Shown here: positions 17,729 to 27,377 of the stretch, in pieces
Numbering within the stretch: position 1 is the stretch's first letter
Layout of the letters: every line of letters begins with the position of its first letter
Assembly: GCF_001983995.1 (NCBI RefSeq)
Contig: NZ_CP019450.1
Location: forward strand, 992,001 to 1,056,000
Direction of reading: 5' to 3'
DNA length: 64,000 bases
Origin: Halioglobus japonicus
GTDB lineage: Bacteria; Pseudomonadota; Gammaproteobacteria; Pseudomonadales; Halieaceae
The notes under the pieces: model-generated
The model's database searches: none
Seen by the model: the letters and a program-made list of their open reading frames with translations, nothing else
What the model was told of the DNA's origin: nothing
Program-made: the position numbers and the translations under genes

Positions 17729-19022
17729 GCCCGGCGGCCTCCTCGCGGCGCTCAAAACTGCGCCCCAGCGCTACGCCGGTGCCCGCCCACAGCAGGGCAA
17801 TGCCAGCGCCAACGCCGGCTGCTGCGCCCAGGCTGAGACCCAGCCCCTGGGTGAGTAGCGTGAACGCCCAGGCGTTAAGCATATCCCCACCCCGGTACAC
17901 CACTATATCGATGACCGGTTTGGCCTTGAACCGGGTCTCGCGATCCACCGCGGTAAACAGCATCTCCCGGGCAGGCCTTGAGACGGCGTAATTACCCACA
18001 CGCCTGACCACCTGAATGGCAATCACCGCTGCCACCGACGGAGCCGCCATAAGCAACAGCATGCCGACACAGATCAGCATGGGGACCGAGGCAAGTGTGA
18101 ACGGCAGCCCCATGCGGGTAGCGATACGCCCTGTGACAAACATCCCGATGATCAGGGTCAGGGCGTTGACCAGCAGATCCACCTGAGCCCAGATCTGGGC
18201 GCGCTCCTCGCGGGTGTAGTCCACCATCAGGTTCTTCAGCTCGAAATAGACAAAGGAACTGATCGATGTATACAGCAGAATGAACACCCCGATGCCGAGC
18301 AGATAGGGGTTCTTCACAAACTCAGCGAAGCCCGCAAAGGGGTTGCCGCCCACGTATTCGAAATCTGTACTACTAGCGTGCACAGTCTGATTGTGTAGTT
18401 CGGTCGACTTCAGGTGTTGCACCCAGATGACCAGAGGCAGTGCCGCGAGAATCACCACGGTTGATATCAGCAGCATGGCGTCCGTGCTACTGGTGCCGGC
18501 CAGCAGCGAGGCAAACGCAGGACCGCCGATCGCGCCAACGCTGGCGCCTGCACCAATAAAGGCAAATAGCCGTTTCGACTGCGGCTGGCTGAAGGTGTCG
18601 GACATAAAGCTCCAGAACACCGAGATGTGGAACAGCGCAAACAGGCTGACCCAGACATAAAAACTCTTATCGACCAGGGTGCGGTCCTCGGCAATTTGGG
18701 TGCCGACATAGAACAGTGCAAACGTCAGGCCGAAGAAGGCATACACGCCGGGAACCAGCTTTTTGACCGAGAAACGGGCTACAGCAGCACCGTAGAGTGA
18801 GACTGCCGCGGCGCTGAAAAAGAACGTAAACGTCCACAGCCAACTCACTTCGGCATCGGTCCAGTCGCTGGCCATGGCATCTCGAACCGGGCGCAGCACG
18901 TAGTACGACGCCATAAGTACCAGTACCAATGAGAATGACGCCAGCGTGGCGCGAACCTCTTCGGGGCGGATGTCGCAGGCGCGGGCCAGCAGTCGCTGCA
19001 GCGCGCTCTCGTTAGCGGCCAT
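17697..19022 (-). CDS. MFS / NTP-NDP exchange-type transporter
   Basis: 441-aa polytopic inner-membrane protein with about 12 hydrophobic segments. A soluble N-terminal stretch comes first, then SYYVLRPVRDAMASD and repeated glycine-rich helices, with a VVRRVGNYAVSRPAREMLFTA loop in the second half. This pattern is typical of the bacterial branch related to ATP/ADP translocases (Npt1/Npt2), which in free-living proteobacteria has unknown substrates. Its ATG overlaps the stop of the upstream aldo/keto reductase (TGATG), so the two form an operon. An energy-parasite function should not be assumed. Confidence 0.8.
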   Translation of the reverse strand: MAANESALQRLLARACDIRPEEVRATLASFSLVLVLMASYYVLRPVRDAMASDWTDAEVSWLWTFTFFFSAAAVSLYGAAVARFSVKKLVPGVYAFFGLTFALFYVGTQIAEDRTLVDKSFYVWVSLFALFHISVFWSFMSDTFSQPQSKRLFAFIGAGASVGAIGGPAFASLLAGTSSTDAMLLISTVVILAALPLVIWVQHLKSTELHNQTVHASSTDFEYVGGNPFAGFAEFVKNPYLLGIGVFILLYTSISSFVYFELKNLMVDYTREERAQIWAQVDLLVNALTLIIGMFVTGRIATRMGLPFTLASVPMLICVGMLLLMAAPSVAAVIAIQVVRRVGNYAVSRPAREMLFTAVDRETRFKAKPVIDIVVYRGGDMLNAWAFTLLTQGLGLSLGAAAGVGAGIALLWAGTGVALGRSFERREEAAGLSAPSSTQSH

Positions 19023-19941
19023 CAGGCGGATAGCGCCTGGAATACGCGCAACATTTCCTCACGCTGTTTGGCGTCCGGCACCGGGCCGACATTGGCACCC
19101 ATATTGTCCGCCATGTGGTGTGCCTTGGACGTGGCTGGAATCAGGCTGGTCACCGCCGGATGGCCAATGATGAACTTCAGGTAGAACTGGCCCCAGCTGG
19201 TGCAGTCGAGATCTTTGGCGACCTCGGGCAGCGCCTGGTTGCTGGATCGCTTGAACAGCGAGCCGCGCTGATAGGGGCGATTAATCATGGTGGCGATACC
19301 GCGGTCCTGGGCCAGTGGCAGCAGAGCGTCTTCAGCGGTGCGGTTGCCGATATTGTAGGTGAACTGGACAAAATCCAGCGGTTCCTTGCGCATGATCTCC
19401 AGCAGAGGTTCGTGGTCGCGGCCGTGCGAGGTGGTAATGCCGATATAGCGAACCTTGCCCTCATCCTTCCACTGTTTGAGCGTGGCCAGTTGGGTCTGCC
19501 AATCGACCAGGTTGTGGACGGCGATCAGGTCGAAATTCTCCACCGCCATGCGTTTTGCAGACAAGTCCATCTGAGCGATACCTTCATCGCGGCCCTCGGT
19601 CCACACCTTGGTTGCGGCGAATACCGAAGGCGAGGCGCTCATGCTTCGCAGTACGTCGCCAACCCGGGATTCGGCCTGGCCGTACATGGGCGACGAATCG
19701 ATGACCGTGCCGCCTCCGGCGAAGAAAGCTTCCATGACTTTGGCGAGGCGAGCTACGGTGGCCTCATCTGCGCCTGCGTCGAAAGTGCGCGAGGTGCCCA
19801 TACCGATGACGGGTATGGTCTCTCCTGTGCTGGGAATAGGGCGAACAATAGTGGCGGGGCCGCGCCGGAGACCGGGAAAGGCAGCGCCGCCATGGCCGCC
19901 AGTGAGGCTCCAAATTTGACTGCGTTTCTGCGAGTGATCAT
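19022..19941 (-). pseudogene. Tat-exported aldo/keto reductase, one frameshift
   Basis: About 306-aa aldo/keto reductase with a twin-arginine signal (MITRRNAVKFGASLAAMAAL) in one frame and the mature TIM-barrel protein (IPSTGETIPVIGMGTSRTFD, DSSPMYGQAESRVGDVL, ending LRVFQALSA) in another. The frame is lost near 19853, where one base is missing in GCCCCG-CCACT. Restoring it joins SGAAP to ATIVRPIPSTGE. AAGGA precedes ATG 19941. The catalytic Tyr is in DSSPMYGQAESR, and VATKV-like FAATKVWTEG follows. A periplasmic oxidoreductase that folds with its cofactor is implied by the Tat signal. It is co-transcribed with the transporter downstream. Confidence 0.78.
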
Positions 19942-20204
19942 GCGTTGGGTTCCTTGCGGATATAGAGACAGTGTTCCAGCCCCCCAGGCGACGGTCAAGC
20001 GACTGCCCTGGGCACACCAGGGCATGGTTTTATGCCAGGCCGTAGTGGTTGTCTGTGTTGACGGGGAAAATGTCCTGGACTCTGACCACCGGCACCGAAA
20101 GAAAGTTCACTGCCTGCTCGCAGAATCCTGGCGACGTAAAAAAGGTGTAATGGAAGGCACCACTACTATACTGCTTAAAAGCGATTGATCATTGTTTGTT
20201 ATGC

Positions 20205-20220
20205 GGGGCTTTGGAGCCCC
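20205..20220 (+). terminator. short GC hairpin upstream of the DUF3302 gene
   Basis: GGGGCT (20205-20210), loop TTGG, AGCCCC (20215-20220), followed by TATTGTT. It lies 17 nt before the DUF3302 start codon, in the about 220-nt gap between it and the aldo/keto reductase gene. It could be a weak terminator or a leader hairpin. Confidence 0.45.
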
Positions 20221-20237
20221 TATTGTTGGAGTGATAC

Positions 20238-20522
20238 ATGCTGGAAATTTTCGCACTGATTGTGCTGGGTGTGCTTGTGGCCACGGCTATATGGCTGGTG
20301 GTAACCATTGGCAATATCCCGGGGAATATGGCGCGGGCGGTCAATCATCCCCAGGCCGACGCCATTTCGGTATTGGCGTGGATCGGTTTGCTTACGCTTG
20401 GACTGGGCTGGTTTATCGCGTTGGTCTGGGCAAAGACCAAACCGGTATTTGCCACGGCCGAGCTTGAACAACGCGTGGCGGAACTGGAGCGTCAGATGGA
20501 GCAGAAGGAGCCGGCCGCATGA
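20238..20522 (+). CDS. DUF3302 inner-membrane protein (YibI-like)
   Basis: 94-aa protein with two hydrophobic helices (residues about 3-24 and 45-65) separated by [20 protein letters not shown], the signature of DUF3302, and a short charged C-terminal coiled segment. In E. coli the family member YibI is encoded just before the HlyD-like YibH, and the same arrangement is seen here with a 4-nt ATGA overlap. It is probably a membrane partner of the HlyD-type protein; the biochemical role is unknown. Confidence 0.85.
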   Translation: MLEIFALIVLGVLVATAIWLVVTIGNIPGNMARAVNHPQADAISVLAWIGLLTLGLGWFIALVWAKTKPVFATAELEQRVAELERQMEQKEPAA

Positions 20523-21511
20523 TTGCTTTTATATCCATTTGCTATGCGTTGCTCTACATCCTGATATTTAACAAGCTGGGTATCCTCAAAAAAACCATCG
20601 GCAACATCGCAGCATTCGCCGGTGTGGGGGTGGTGTTGATCGCCAGTATTGTCTTCATGTGGTACACCTTTGCGCCGATAAGCTCCGATGCGCGTATGTT
20701 CAGGTTTATTATTCCGATCGTGCCCAATGTGCGCGGCGAGGTCGTTGAAGTGCCGGTCCAGCCCAATACGCCGCTGAAGCGCGGAGAGGTGTTGTTTCAG
20801 ATCGATCCGGAGCCATTTGAGATCAATGTTCGCCAATTGGAAGCGCAAGTAGCCCGTCACCAGGCGGAGAGGCGCCTCGCTCAGGTTAATGTGGAGCGTG
20901 CGGAGAAGTTGCTGCAGGTGCAGTCCGCCGCCCAGATCGATGTCGATACCTGGACGGCGAACCGGGATATTGCCGATGCCGCCATTCAAAGCGCTGAGGC
21001 GCAATTGGATAATGCGCGCTGGCAGTTGGGTGAAACGACCGTCACGGCCCCCTATGATGGCTACGTTGTGAATCTCCAGTTGCGCCCTGGCGGGGTGGTG
21101 ACAACCATACCGCTGGCATCACCGATGGCGTATGTGTCGACAGAATCGAGCATGGTATTGGCCAGTTTCAGTCAGAGTGCGGTACGCAGAATAGCGGTGG
21201 GTGACGCTGCTGACGTGGTATTTACCAATGTCCCCGGGCGCACGTTCTCGGGTACGGTTGAGCGCATAGTCGGTGCCAGCAGCGGTTCGCAGTTCGCGGC
21301 GTCAAGTCAGCTGCCAACGTTGACTGGGGCCCCGGCAAATGATCGTTGGGCCGTTCTGGTGGACTTGGATGACAAAGAGTTTGCGCAGCAATTAGCTCAG
21401 GGCGCCGGTGGTGCAGTAGCTATCTATACATCTGCGGGTAAACCGGTCCACGTCGTCAGTAAAGTGGCCGTACGGATGAAAGCCTGGCTGGGATACCTGA
21501 CCTCTCCCTGA
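20519..21511 (+). CDS. HlyD-family membrane fusion protein (YibH-like)
   Basis: 330-aa periplasmic adaptor: an N-terminal membrane region (residues about 1-50, two hydrophobic segments), then the lipoyl/barrel half [27 protein letters not shown], an alpha-helical hairpin (about 105-170) and the returning half [19 protein letters not shown], then a beta-barrel domain. Such proteins bridge an inner-membrane transporter to the periplasm or outer membrane. No ABC or RND pump gene is adjacent, as with YibH. It is translationally coupled to the DUF3302 gene and followed 15 nt later by an antiporter gene. Confidence 0.88.
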   Translation: MIAFISICYALLYILIFNKLGILKKTIGNIAAFAGVGVVLIASIVFMWYTFAPISSDARMFRFIIPIVPNVRGEVVEVPVQPNTPLKRGEVLFQIDPEPFEINVRQLEAQVARHQAERRLAQVNVERAEKLLQVQSAAQIDVDTWTANRDIADAAIQSAEAQLDNARWQLGETTVTAPYDGYVVNLQLRPGGVVTTIPLASPMAYVSTESSMVLASFSQSAVRRIAVGDAADVVFTNVPGRTFSGTVERIVGASSGSQFAASSQLPTLTGAPANDRWAVLVDLDDKEFAQQLAQGAGGAVAIYTSAGKPVHVVSKVAVRMKAWLGYLTSP

Positions 21512-21526
21512 GGTCATAGGTTCAGA

Positions 21527-22711
21527 ATGTACTCACTTCTGGCCGTCATTTGCCTCCTGGTTTTTCTGTTCAGCCTTGTCGCGAAGCGGGCTGAACGGTC
21601 TATGTTTACCGGTCCCATTCTGTTTCTGCTTGCGGGAATGTTGCTGGGTGAGGCGGGTGCAGGTTGGGTGTCGCCGCAGATTACCCCTGATGTACTGCGC
21701 GTGCTGGCGGACATTACGCTGGCGCTGTTGCTGTTTGCCGATGGTGCTCACTCGGATCGGGCATCGTTGCGCGATCACGCCCAGTTGCCTGTGCGTATGT
21801 TGGCCATTGGTATTCCCGGCTCCATCTTGTTGGGTGTGGCCGTGGGTATTGTGCTACTGCCGGCATTTGATCTCTGGCAGCTGGCCATTATGGCGACAGC
21901 GCTGGCCGCGACGGATGCAGCCCTGGGCAAATCGGTCGTCTCTGATCCCCGTGTTCCCACGTATATCCGCTCCACCCTGAATGTCGAGAGCGGTCTCAAT
22001 GATGGGCTGTGCGTGCCCATCCTGCTGGTGTTCATTGCCCTCAGCCAATCACATCATGGCGATGAGCCAGGCATGATAGCGCTTGCGCTAACAGCCCAGG
22101 AAATTGGCATCGGCCTGCTGGTAGGGCTGACCGTGGCAGGCCTGGGTTTTCAGTTGATTGCCCTTGCGAAAGCACGTGGGTTCATCAACAGTCTCTGGAA
22201 GCGGGTGCCCACGGTTATGTTGGCGTTACTGTGCTTCGCTCTGACTCAGTCGCTGCACGGTAGTGGCTACATCGCCGCTTTCTCTGGCGGATTGCTGTTT
22301 GGGCATCTGGCACGCCAGCGAGTGCATCACATGGTGGTGGATGCTGAGGGAATAGGCGAAGTCCTGGGGTTGACCACCTGGTTCCTGTTTGGTGCTGCGG
22401 TTGTACCTATCGTCTCCCAGCGGCTCAGTTGGGACGTGGTGGCCTATGCACTTTGCTGCCTGACCTTTGTACGTATGGTGCCTGCGCTGGTGTCTCTCAT
22501 CGGCAGTGGCGTGAGTATGAAGCACGCTTTATTCATGGCCTGGTTTGGGCCCCGTGGGCTGGCTAGTATCGTCTTCGCGATAATTATTCTTCACGAGCAG
22601 GTCAAAGAGGGCGATGACATAGCAGTGATCATCGCCTGCACGATATTCCTCAGCGTGATTCTGCACGGTTTAAGCGCTGCTCCATTGGCGCATAGATTTA
22701 CCAAGTCCTGA
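21527..22711 (+). CDS. NhaP-type cation:proton antiporter
   Basis: 394-aa integral membrane protein with about 12 transmembrane helices of the CPA1 family. Characteristic stretches are LALLLFADG, ATDAALGKSVVSDPRVP and NVESGLNDGLCVPI; the Asp residues of the latter two correspond to the ion-binding TD and ND motifs. FGPRGLASIVFA near the C-terminus is also typical. It exchanges Na+ or K+ for H+ and would serve pH and salt homeostasis, fitting a marine habitat. The C-terminal cytoplasmic tail is short. The 15-nt gap to the HlyD gene suggests one operon. Confidence 0.88.
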   Translation: MYSLLAVICLLVFLFSLVAKRAERSMFTGPILFLLAGMLLGEAGAGWVSPQITPDVLRVLADITLALLLFADGAHSDRASLRDHAQLPVRMLAIGIPGSILLGVAVGIVLLPAFDLWQLAIMATALAATDAALGKSVVSDPRVPTYIRSTLNVESGLNDGLCVPILLVFIALSQSHHGDEPGMIALALTAQEIGIGLLVGLTVAGLGFQLIALAKARGFINSLWKRVPTVMLALLCFALTQSLHGSGYIAAFSGGLLFGHLARQRVHHMVVDAEGIGEVLGLTTWFLFGAAVVPIVSQRLSWDVVAYALCCLTFVRMVPALVSLIGSGVSMKHALFMAWFGPRGLASIVFAIIILHEQVKEGDDIAVIIACTIFLSVILHGLSAAPLAHRFTKS

Positions 22712-22760
22712 CGAAGCCAGCGAACTGCTGGCGCTGTATGCGCAGTTATGGTCCGCTGAT

Positions 22761-25700
22761 CTATGAGGTTTCCTTGGCGAGGCGAATTTCGAGCGGTTTC
22801 AAGGTGTCCAGATGAACATCCCGCTGCGGGAAGGAAATGACAATACCCGCTGCGTTGAACTTGTCATTAATGATAGTGCGCAGCTCGGTCCAGGCGCGTG
22901 GACGTTCTTCCGGCACGTAGCAGCGCAACCAGAGCAGCAGCGAATTGTCGCCGAAGTCCTCAAAGGTGGCAGTGGGCTCTGGCTCAGTTTGTACCAGCGG
23001 TACCTCGCGAGCGGCTTCCAGCATCAAGTCCATGGCTTTGCGAACATCCGTTCCATAGGCTACACCGACGGGAATCACCACCCTTACATTGGATTCCGAC
23101 AACGACCAGTTAATTACCGGCGTGGTGATCAGTTCCTTGTTGGGAATAAGATGTTCCTTGCCTTCGAAGGTCTGCAAAACTGTGGCTCGAGCGTTAATGC
23201 TCTTCACCGTACCTTCGGCGCCGCCAACACTGATAATGTCGCCTACCCTCACGGGCCGTTCGAAAAGTACAATCAGGCCGCTGATAAAGTTGGCAACAAT
23301 TTCCTGCAGGCCAAAGCCAATACCTACACCCAGGGCGGCCACCAGCCACTGCAATTGCGACCAGTCCCAGCCCACCGTCGCGAGGAACATTGAGACGCCG
23401 ATGGCAACAACGGTGTATTGCATAATAATGCTGCTGGCGTAACGCGCGCTGGCGCTAACGTCGACCCACTCCAGCAGGAATAAGGTGACTAACGACGGAA
23501 GGTGCTTGGCGACCAGTGCGGTCACCACCAGAATGAAGATGCCTACCACGAGATCCATCAGAGTGACGGTGCGCAGGGCGCCCGTTGGATCAGCGGGATC
23601 ATCCACTTGCCAGAGTCCCACGGAGTCGAGCAGGATGGAGCCCGGCAAACTCGGAGACCAGATAATCCACAGGCCAGTGCCCAGCGCGACGAATCGGATC
23701 AGCATTAGCAGCTTGTCGTGTGCTTCTGACAGCGATTCCACATCCACCAGGTCGTCGATTTCCAGGTCGGTTTCATCACCGTCCTCTTCCCTGGCGCGCA
23801 GCTCTTCCTTGGCTTTGCGCTCCAGGCGCGCACGGAGGATGAGCAGTGCGCGCTCGAAAATATCGTTGAAGATTTTGACTGCGAAGACCAGCACGATGCT
23901 GAGGATGATGGCGTCCAGGTAGATCTTGGCGGCAAACAACAATCCCAGGGTGAGCATGCCGAGGGTGATGGCGGGCAGCAGTATCATGAGGCGCAGGAAG
24001 ACGCGCAGGTTGCGGTTGTCGTGAAAAAGAGGGTCGCGAAGCAGCCGTAAACTGATGGTAATAATCGTAGTGGCTACGGCCGCCGTTGAGGTGGCCCCCA
24101 GTGGGCCGCCGCTGGATGCCGAATCCAGTTTCAGCATAATGGTTTCGACCAGCAGGGCAATAAGAATCAGGGGGCCAGACCAGCGCAGTTCTTTGCGTAA
24201 CACTTCCAGCATACGCGCGTCCCATTTCAGGAAGCGCCGGCCAATGCCCATGGGGCTGAGCAGTTCCTTCACCAGTAACAGGGCATACAGCCCGACCGCC
24301 ACGAACTGCAGGGCAGGCGCGAGCGCCTCATACAATGAACTGGTTTGTGGGAGCTGATAGAGGAACGCGCTGGCGATGTAGACGGCGAGCGGTATCGGCA
24401 GCACCAGCAGAGCGACGAGGCAAAGGCAAAGGAGAATGTTGCTCAGGGTTTCTGCGTTGAGCAGCGCCGGTTGAGCCAGACGGCCGTTGTATATCGATTT
24501 AAGGGGCCTGTGCAGGGCAATGACGGCGAACAGTAGCGCGAGTAATACCGACCCCCAGTCGTGAATCTGATAGCCGCGCAGAAGCACGCCTGGGAGATTA
24601 AGCCAATCGTCTACTGACGAAACGCTAGCCATCTGGTTGATCAGGGCGCCTGCACCGATGAAATTAAAGTTGCGCACCCACATCAGGTTGCCAACCAGAA
24701 AGCGTTGAAAATCATTGGCGACCAGAATGAGGTTGCTGGCAGACTCGTTGTTGTTGAGCAGGTTCTGGATGAGATCGCGCAGCGAGTTGAGATTACTCTC
24801 AACCAACTGACGGCGCTGATCGATCATTTGAATGACGAGTTCGCGACTCTCGGTATCGTCTGGCGATAGTGTCGCGAGAATCTCGGAGTTGTAGTCGCGA
24901 CTGCCGATAATTTTGCGCAACTCTTCGTCATAGTCGATGTAGTAGAGTGACAAATTAGCCACCCGGTCATTGTTGTTGCGCACCTGACGTCGAATACTGT
25001 CTATGTTGGGTAGGCTCTCGAGCATCTGGATCATGACCCGACCGAGAATCTCCTTGCGCCCGGCCACATCCAGCCGACGTTTCATGAGCGAGTAATCTGA
25101 TTCCATGCTCTCCAGCTGACGCTTGATCGCGTCCCCCTTGGAGACCGCCTCATCGTTATCGAGAGCGTGCTCGCGAGCTCGCTCAGCGAGCACGCGATTG
25201 TGTGCGGCAAATTCGCGCAGCTGCGGCGCCAGGCTGCTGATCTGTTCTTCCAGCTCGGTGGTGGTCACCACCTCTTCTTCAGCGGCTTTACTGCGGGCAC
25301 TCTCTGCGGCAGTGCGCAAGGCAGCCAGTTCCTGGTCTGCGACTTCGAGGTCGTATGACACTTTCGCTGATTCCGCGGACCCGATCTCCATGCGGGCCGG
25401 GCGCGTCAGCAGGTCAACTTGTAACCTGTGTTGTTCCGCATGCAACGCCTGGTCGCGAGCGCTACGCAGCGCGTTTTTTACGCGCTCTTCCAGCGTATCA
25501 CCGGTCATGTTGGGTGCTGCGGCGTTCTGGGTCAGCAGGCCCTTGAGTTCCGTGAGGCGGTTCTGAATGTTCTCGCGTTGCTGCGGCCACTCGTCCAGTT
25601 CCGTGCGCAACTCGTCGCGACGCTGGGCGAGGCTGCTGCGGCTGGCCTCTAACAGCGTAACTTCGCTTTCCAGTTGTTCGAGCGTCGCATCAGCTGGCAC

Positions 25701-26039
25701 CAGGCTATCCGAGTCAGTTGCTTCACTGCGTAACGCATCCAAGGCGCGCTTGAGGCGCTCGGCCTCTTCGGGGGCGGACTTGGCCAAAGCATTGAGTTGC
25801 TCGGCCTGCTCGGTATTGCTCTGTGCGTCTCGGAGCTGTTGCTGGGCGGCCTCTAGCTGGGTGGTGAACTGGGTTTTGGCCTCATCGCCCAGCGCAGTGT
25901 CCAGATTTACCTGATCGATTAACGCGGTGAGTTTGTCCTGAGTGATTGGCGCTGGCTCGCTGGTTTGCTGCGCATTGACACTGATGGCCAACAGGCACAG
26001 AAATACCAGGTGTGCAAAGCTCCATTGCAAGCGTGTCAT
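22761..26039 (-). CDS. giant MscS-family mechanosensitive channel (MscK/MscM-like)
   Basis: 1092-aa protein. A signal peptide (ending VNAQQ) is followed by a long periplasmic helical and coiled-coil domain rich in Gln, Glu, Ala and Arg (about 30-480). Next come many membrane helices (about 490-880), and finally the MscS pore and beta domain (about 885-1080) with GVGIGFGLQEIVANFISGLI, ERPVRVGDIISVGGAEGTV and the HLIPNKELITTPVINWS block. Such channels release solutes on hypo-osmotic shock, and MscK is additionally ion-gated. It lies 28 nt downstream of a TAXI-type binding-protein gene on the same strand, which is an unusual partner. Confidence 0.9.
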   Translation of the reverse strand: MTRLQWSFAHLVFLCLLAISVNAQQTSEPAPITQDKLTALIDQVNLDTALGDEAKTQFTTQLEAAQQQLRDAQSNTEQAEQLNALAKSAPEEAERLKRALDALRSEATDSDSLVPADATLEQLESEVTLLEASRSSLAQRRDELRTELDEWPQQRENIQNRLTELKGLLTQNAAAPNMTGDTLEERVKNALRSARDQALHAEQHRLQVDLLTRPARMEIGSAESAKVSYDLEVADQELAALRTAAESARSKAAEEEVVTTTELEEQISSLAPQLREFAAHNRVLAERAREHALDNDEAVSKGDAIKRQLESMESDYSLMKRRLDVAGRKEILGRVMIQMLESLPNIDSIRRQVRNNNDRVANLSLYYIDYDEELRKIIGSRDYNSEILATLSPDDTESRELVIQMIDQRRQLVESNLNSLRDLIQNLLNNNESASNLILVANDFQRFLVGNLMWVRNFNFIGAGALINQMASVSSVDDWLNLPGVLLRGYQIHDWGSVLLALLFAVIALHRPLKSIYNGRLAQPALLNAETLSNILLCLCLVALLVLPIPLAVYIASAFLYQLPQTSSLYEALAPALQFVAVGLYALLLVKELLSPMGIGRRFLKWDARMLEVLRKELRWSGPLILIALLVETIMLKLDSASSGGPLGATSTAAVATTIITISLRLLRDPLFHDNRNLRVFLRLMILLPAITLGMLTLGLLFAAKIYLDAIILSIVLVFAVKIFNDIFERALLILRARLERKAKEELRAREEDGDETDLEIDDLVDVESLSEAHDKLLMLIRFVALGTGLWIIWSPSLPGSILLDSVGLWQVDDPADPTGALRTVTLMDLVVGIFILVVTALVAKHLPSLVTLFLLEWVDVSASARYASSIIMQYTVVAIGVSMFLATVGWDWSQLQWLVAALGVGIGFGLQEIVANFISGLIVLFERPVRVGDIISVGGAEGTVKSINARATVLQTFEGKEHLIPNKELITTPVINWSLSESNVRVVIPVGVAYGTDVRKAMDLMLEAAREVPLVQTEPEPTATFEDFGDNSLLLWLRCYVPEERPRAWTELRTIINDKFNAAGIVISFPQRDVHLDTLKPLEIRLAKETS

Positions 26040-26067
26040 CCCGTTACTCCTGTGTCCGGGCCACCTG

Positions 26068-27264
26068 TCAGTCCCGGTTGAGTTCTGACCTGGCTGTGGC
26101 TAGCAGGTCTGTGAAAATACGAAAGCTTTCATTGGCAGACAGGCGTTCCTTGACCAGTAAATCAAACGCCTCCTGTTCCAGTGTGTCCAGTTCGCCGAGG
26201 CGTTCCGTGACCGATCTGGAGGCGTCCTGCCGAATATCCATGATTCGAGTATAGAATACGTCAATCCGATCTTTCTTCGTTCGCTCGCGCCAACGTGCAA
26301 ACGCCAGAGATGCTGAGATCAGCAGGAACGATACATATACCAGCATGTTGATAGTTTCGGCGTACCTTTCGATAAATCCAGGGTTGTCTCGCTCAAAGTA
26401 GGCGCGAGCCCCGCGGTGCAGCGGAAAACTGAGGTCCAGGGGGTCGAAGGATTCGTTGATGCCGGCAAACAAGTGAGGTGCAATGGCGGTGAAGCGTGGT
26501 TTCTGCTCCAGAAACGTGCGCGTCAGTTCGTAGATGCTGGCCTCAGAGACATCCTTGCGGGCGATGAGCAGGGTGTCGACGGCGACTGTGGCAATGTCGG
26601 TTTCGTTGCCTGGCAGATCATAGGTTAGCGCCGGTATGGTTTTGGGCTTCATGTTTGGTGCAGTGTAGCCGATACCTTCTTTGTAGAACTTGCCCTGCGG
26701 GTTTAGTTCATTATCCAGCGATACCAGTGAGTAGCCGGGTGTGGCCCAGGGGGTGTTGCTGGGGTCGATGGGGCCGAAGTACACGATGATGTCTGTGGTG
26801 CCGGGGTCAAAGGCTTCGCTGATCGTGTACTGGTCTGGTGTCAGCCCCATGCGATGGGTGACCAGTTCGATAAAGCGGATGCCGGCAGCGGAGCGATTGG
26901 CAACATAGAAATCTGCCCCGTTGAGTGGGTTGCCCAGGTCTTCAGGCTCGAGGTCATCCCGGGCGAGTATATGCAGGACACTTTCGAATACGGGTAGCAC
27001 CGTGCGTAAGCCTTCAACAAAGGGCGTACTGTTTTCGAGGAGTGCGAGATCGGCAAGGTCAGAGGTGAGCGCGTCCACCGACGATGTTCCCGGCGGCGCC
27101 TCCGCCGGAATAAGCGTCAGTTTTGATTGGTCTTCGAAGATGGCGTGGACCGCGTCTGAATCGAATTGACGGTATTCGGCGATGAGTATGCGGGCAGAGC
27201 CCACGGTGGTGTCACAGCTGATCAGCAAAAGCGTGGCTAGCAGCAAGAGGGCGCGATAAGTCAT
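26068..27264 (-). CDS. TAXI-type solute-binding lipoprotein with C-terminal membrane anchor
   Basis: 398-aa protein. An N-terminal lipobox (LLLISC, Cys17) precedes a TAXI-family periplasmic binding domain (about 20-290) of the kind that normally feeds TRAP transporters. A single transmembrane helix follows (about 302-321, MLVYVSFLLISASLAFA), then a charged cytoplasmic tail of about 75 residues with predicted helices. No TRAP permease gene is present. Instead the next gene is a giant MscS-type channel, 28 nt away. The architecture suggests a ligand sensor that signals across the membrane rather than a transport receptor. That reading is inference. Confidence 0.82.
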   Translation of the reverse strand: MTYRALLLLATLLLISCDTTVGSARILIAEYRQFDSDAVHAIFEDQSKLTLIPAEAPPGTSSVDALTSDLADLALLENSTPFVEGLRTVLPVFESVLHILARDDLEPEDLGNPLNGADFYVANRSAAGIRFIELVTHRMGLTPDQYTISEAFDPGTTDIIVYFGPIDPSNTPWATPGYSLVSLDNELNPQGKFYKEGIGYTAPNMKPKTIPALTYDLPGNETDIATVAVDTLLIARKDVSEASIYELTRTFLEQKPRFTAIAPHLFAGINESFDPLDLSFPLHRGARAYFERDNPGFIERYAETINMLVYVSFLLISASLAFARWRERTKKDRIDVFYTRIMDIRQDASRSVTERLGELDTLEQEAFDLLVKERLSANESFRIFTDLLATARSELNRD

Positions 27265-27377
27265 TCGCTAAGTGTAGGCCAAAGGCTTGTTTAGCGAAAC
27301 GCAGTGTCGGCGCCATGGCCAAGCTCAGTGTTCTATGCTGATAGAGCGCAAAGTGGGAAGCTCAAAGGAGGCTACTC

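Noticed and set aside
17697..19022. Reading the transporter as an ATP/ADP translocase of an intracellular parasite
   Set aside because: The free-living gene content of the window and the MFS-like divergence argue against an energy-parasite role; only the family resemblance is kept.
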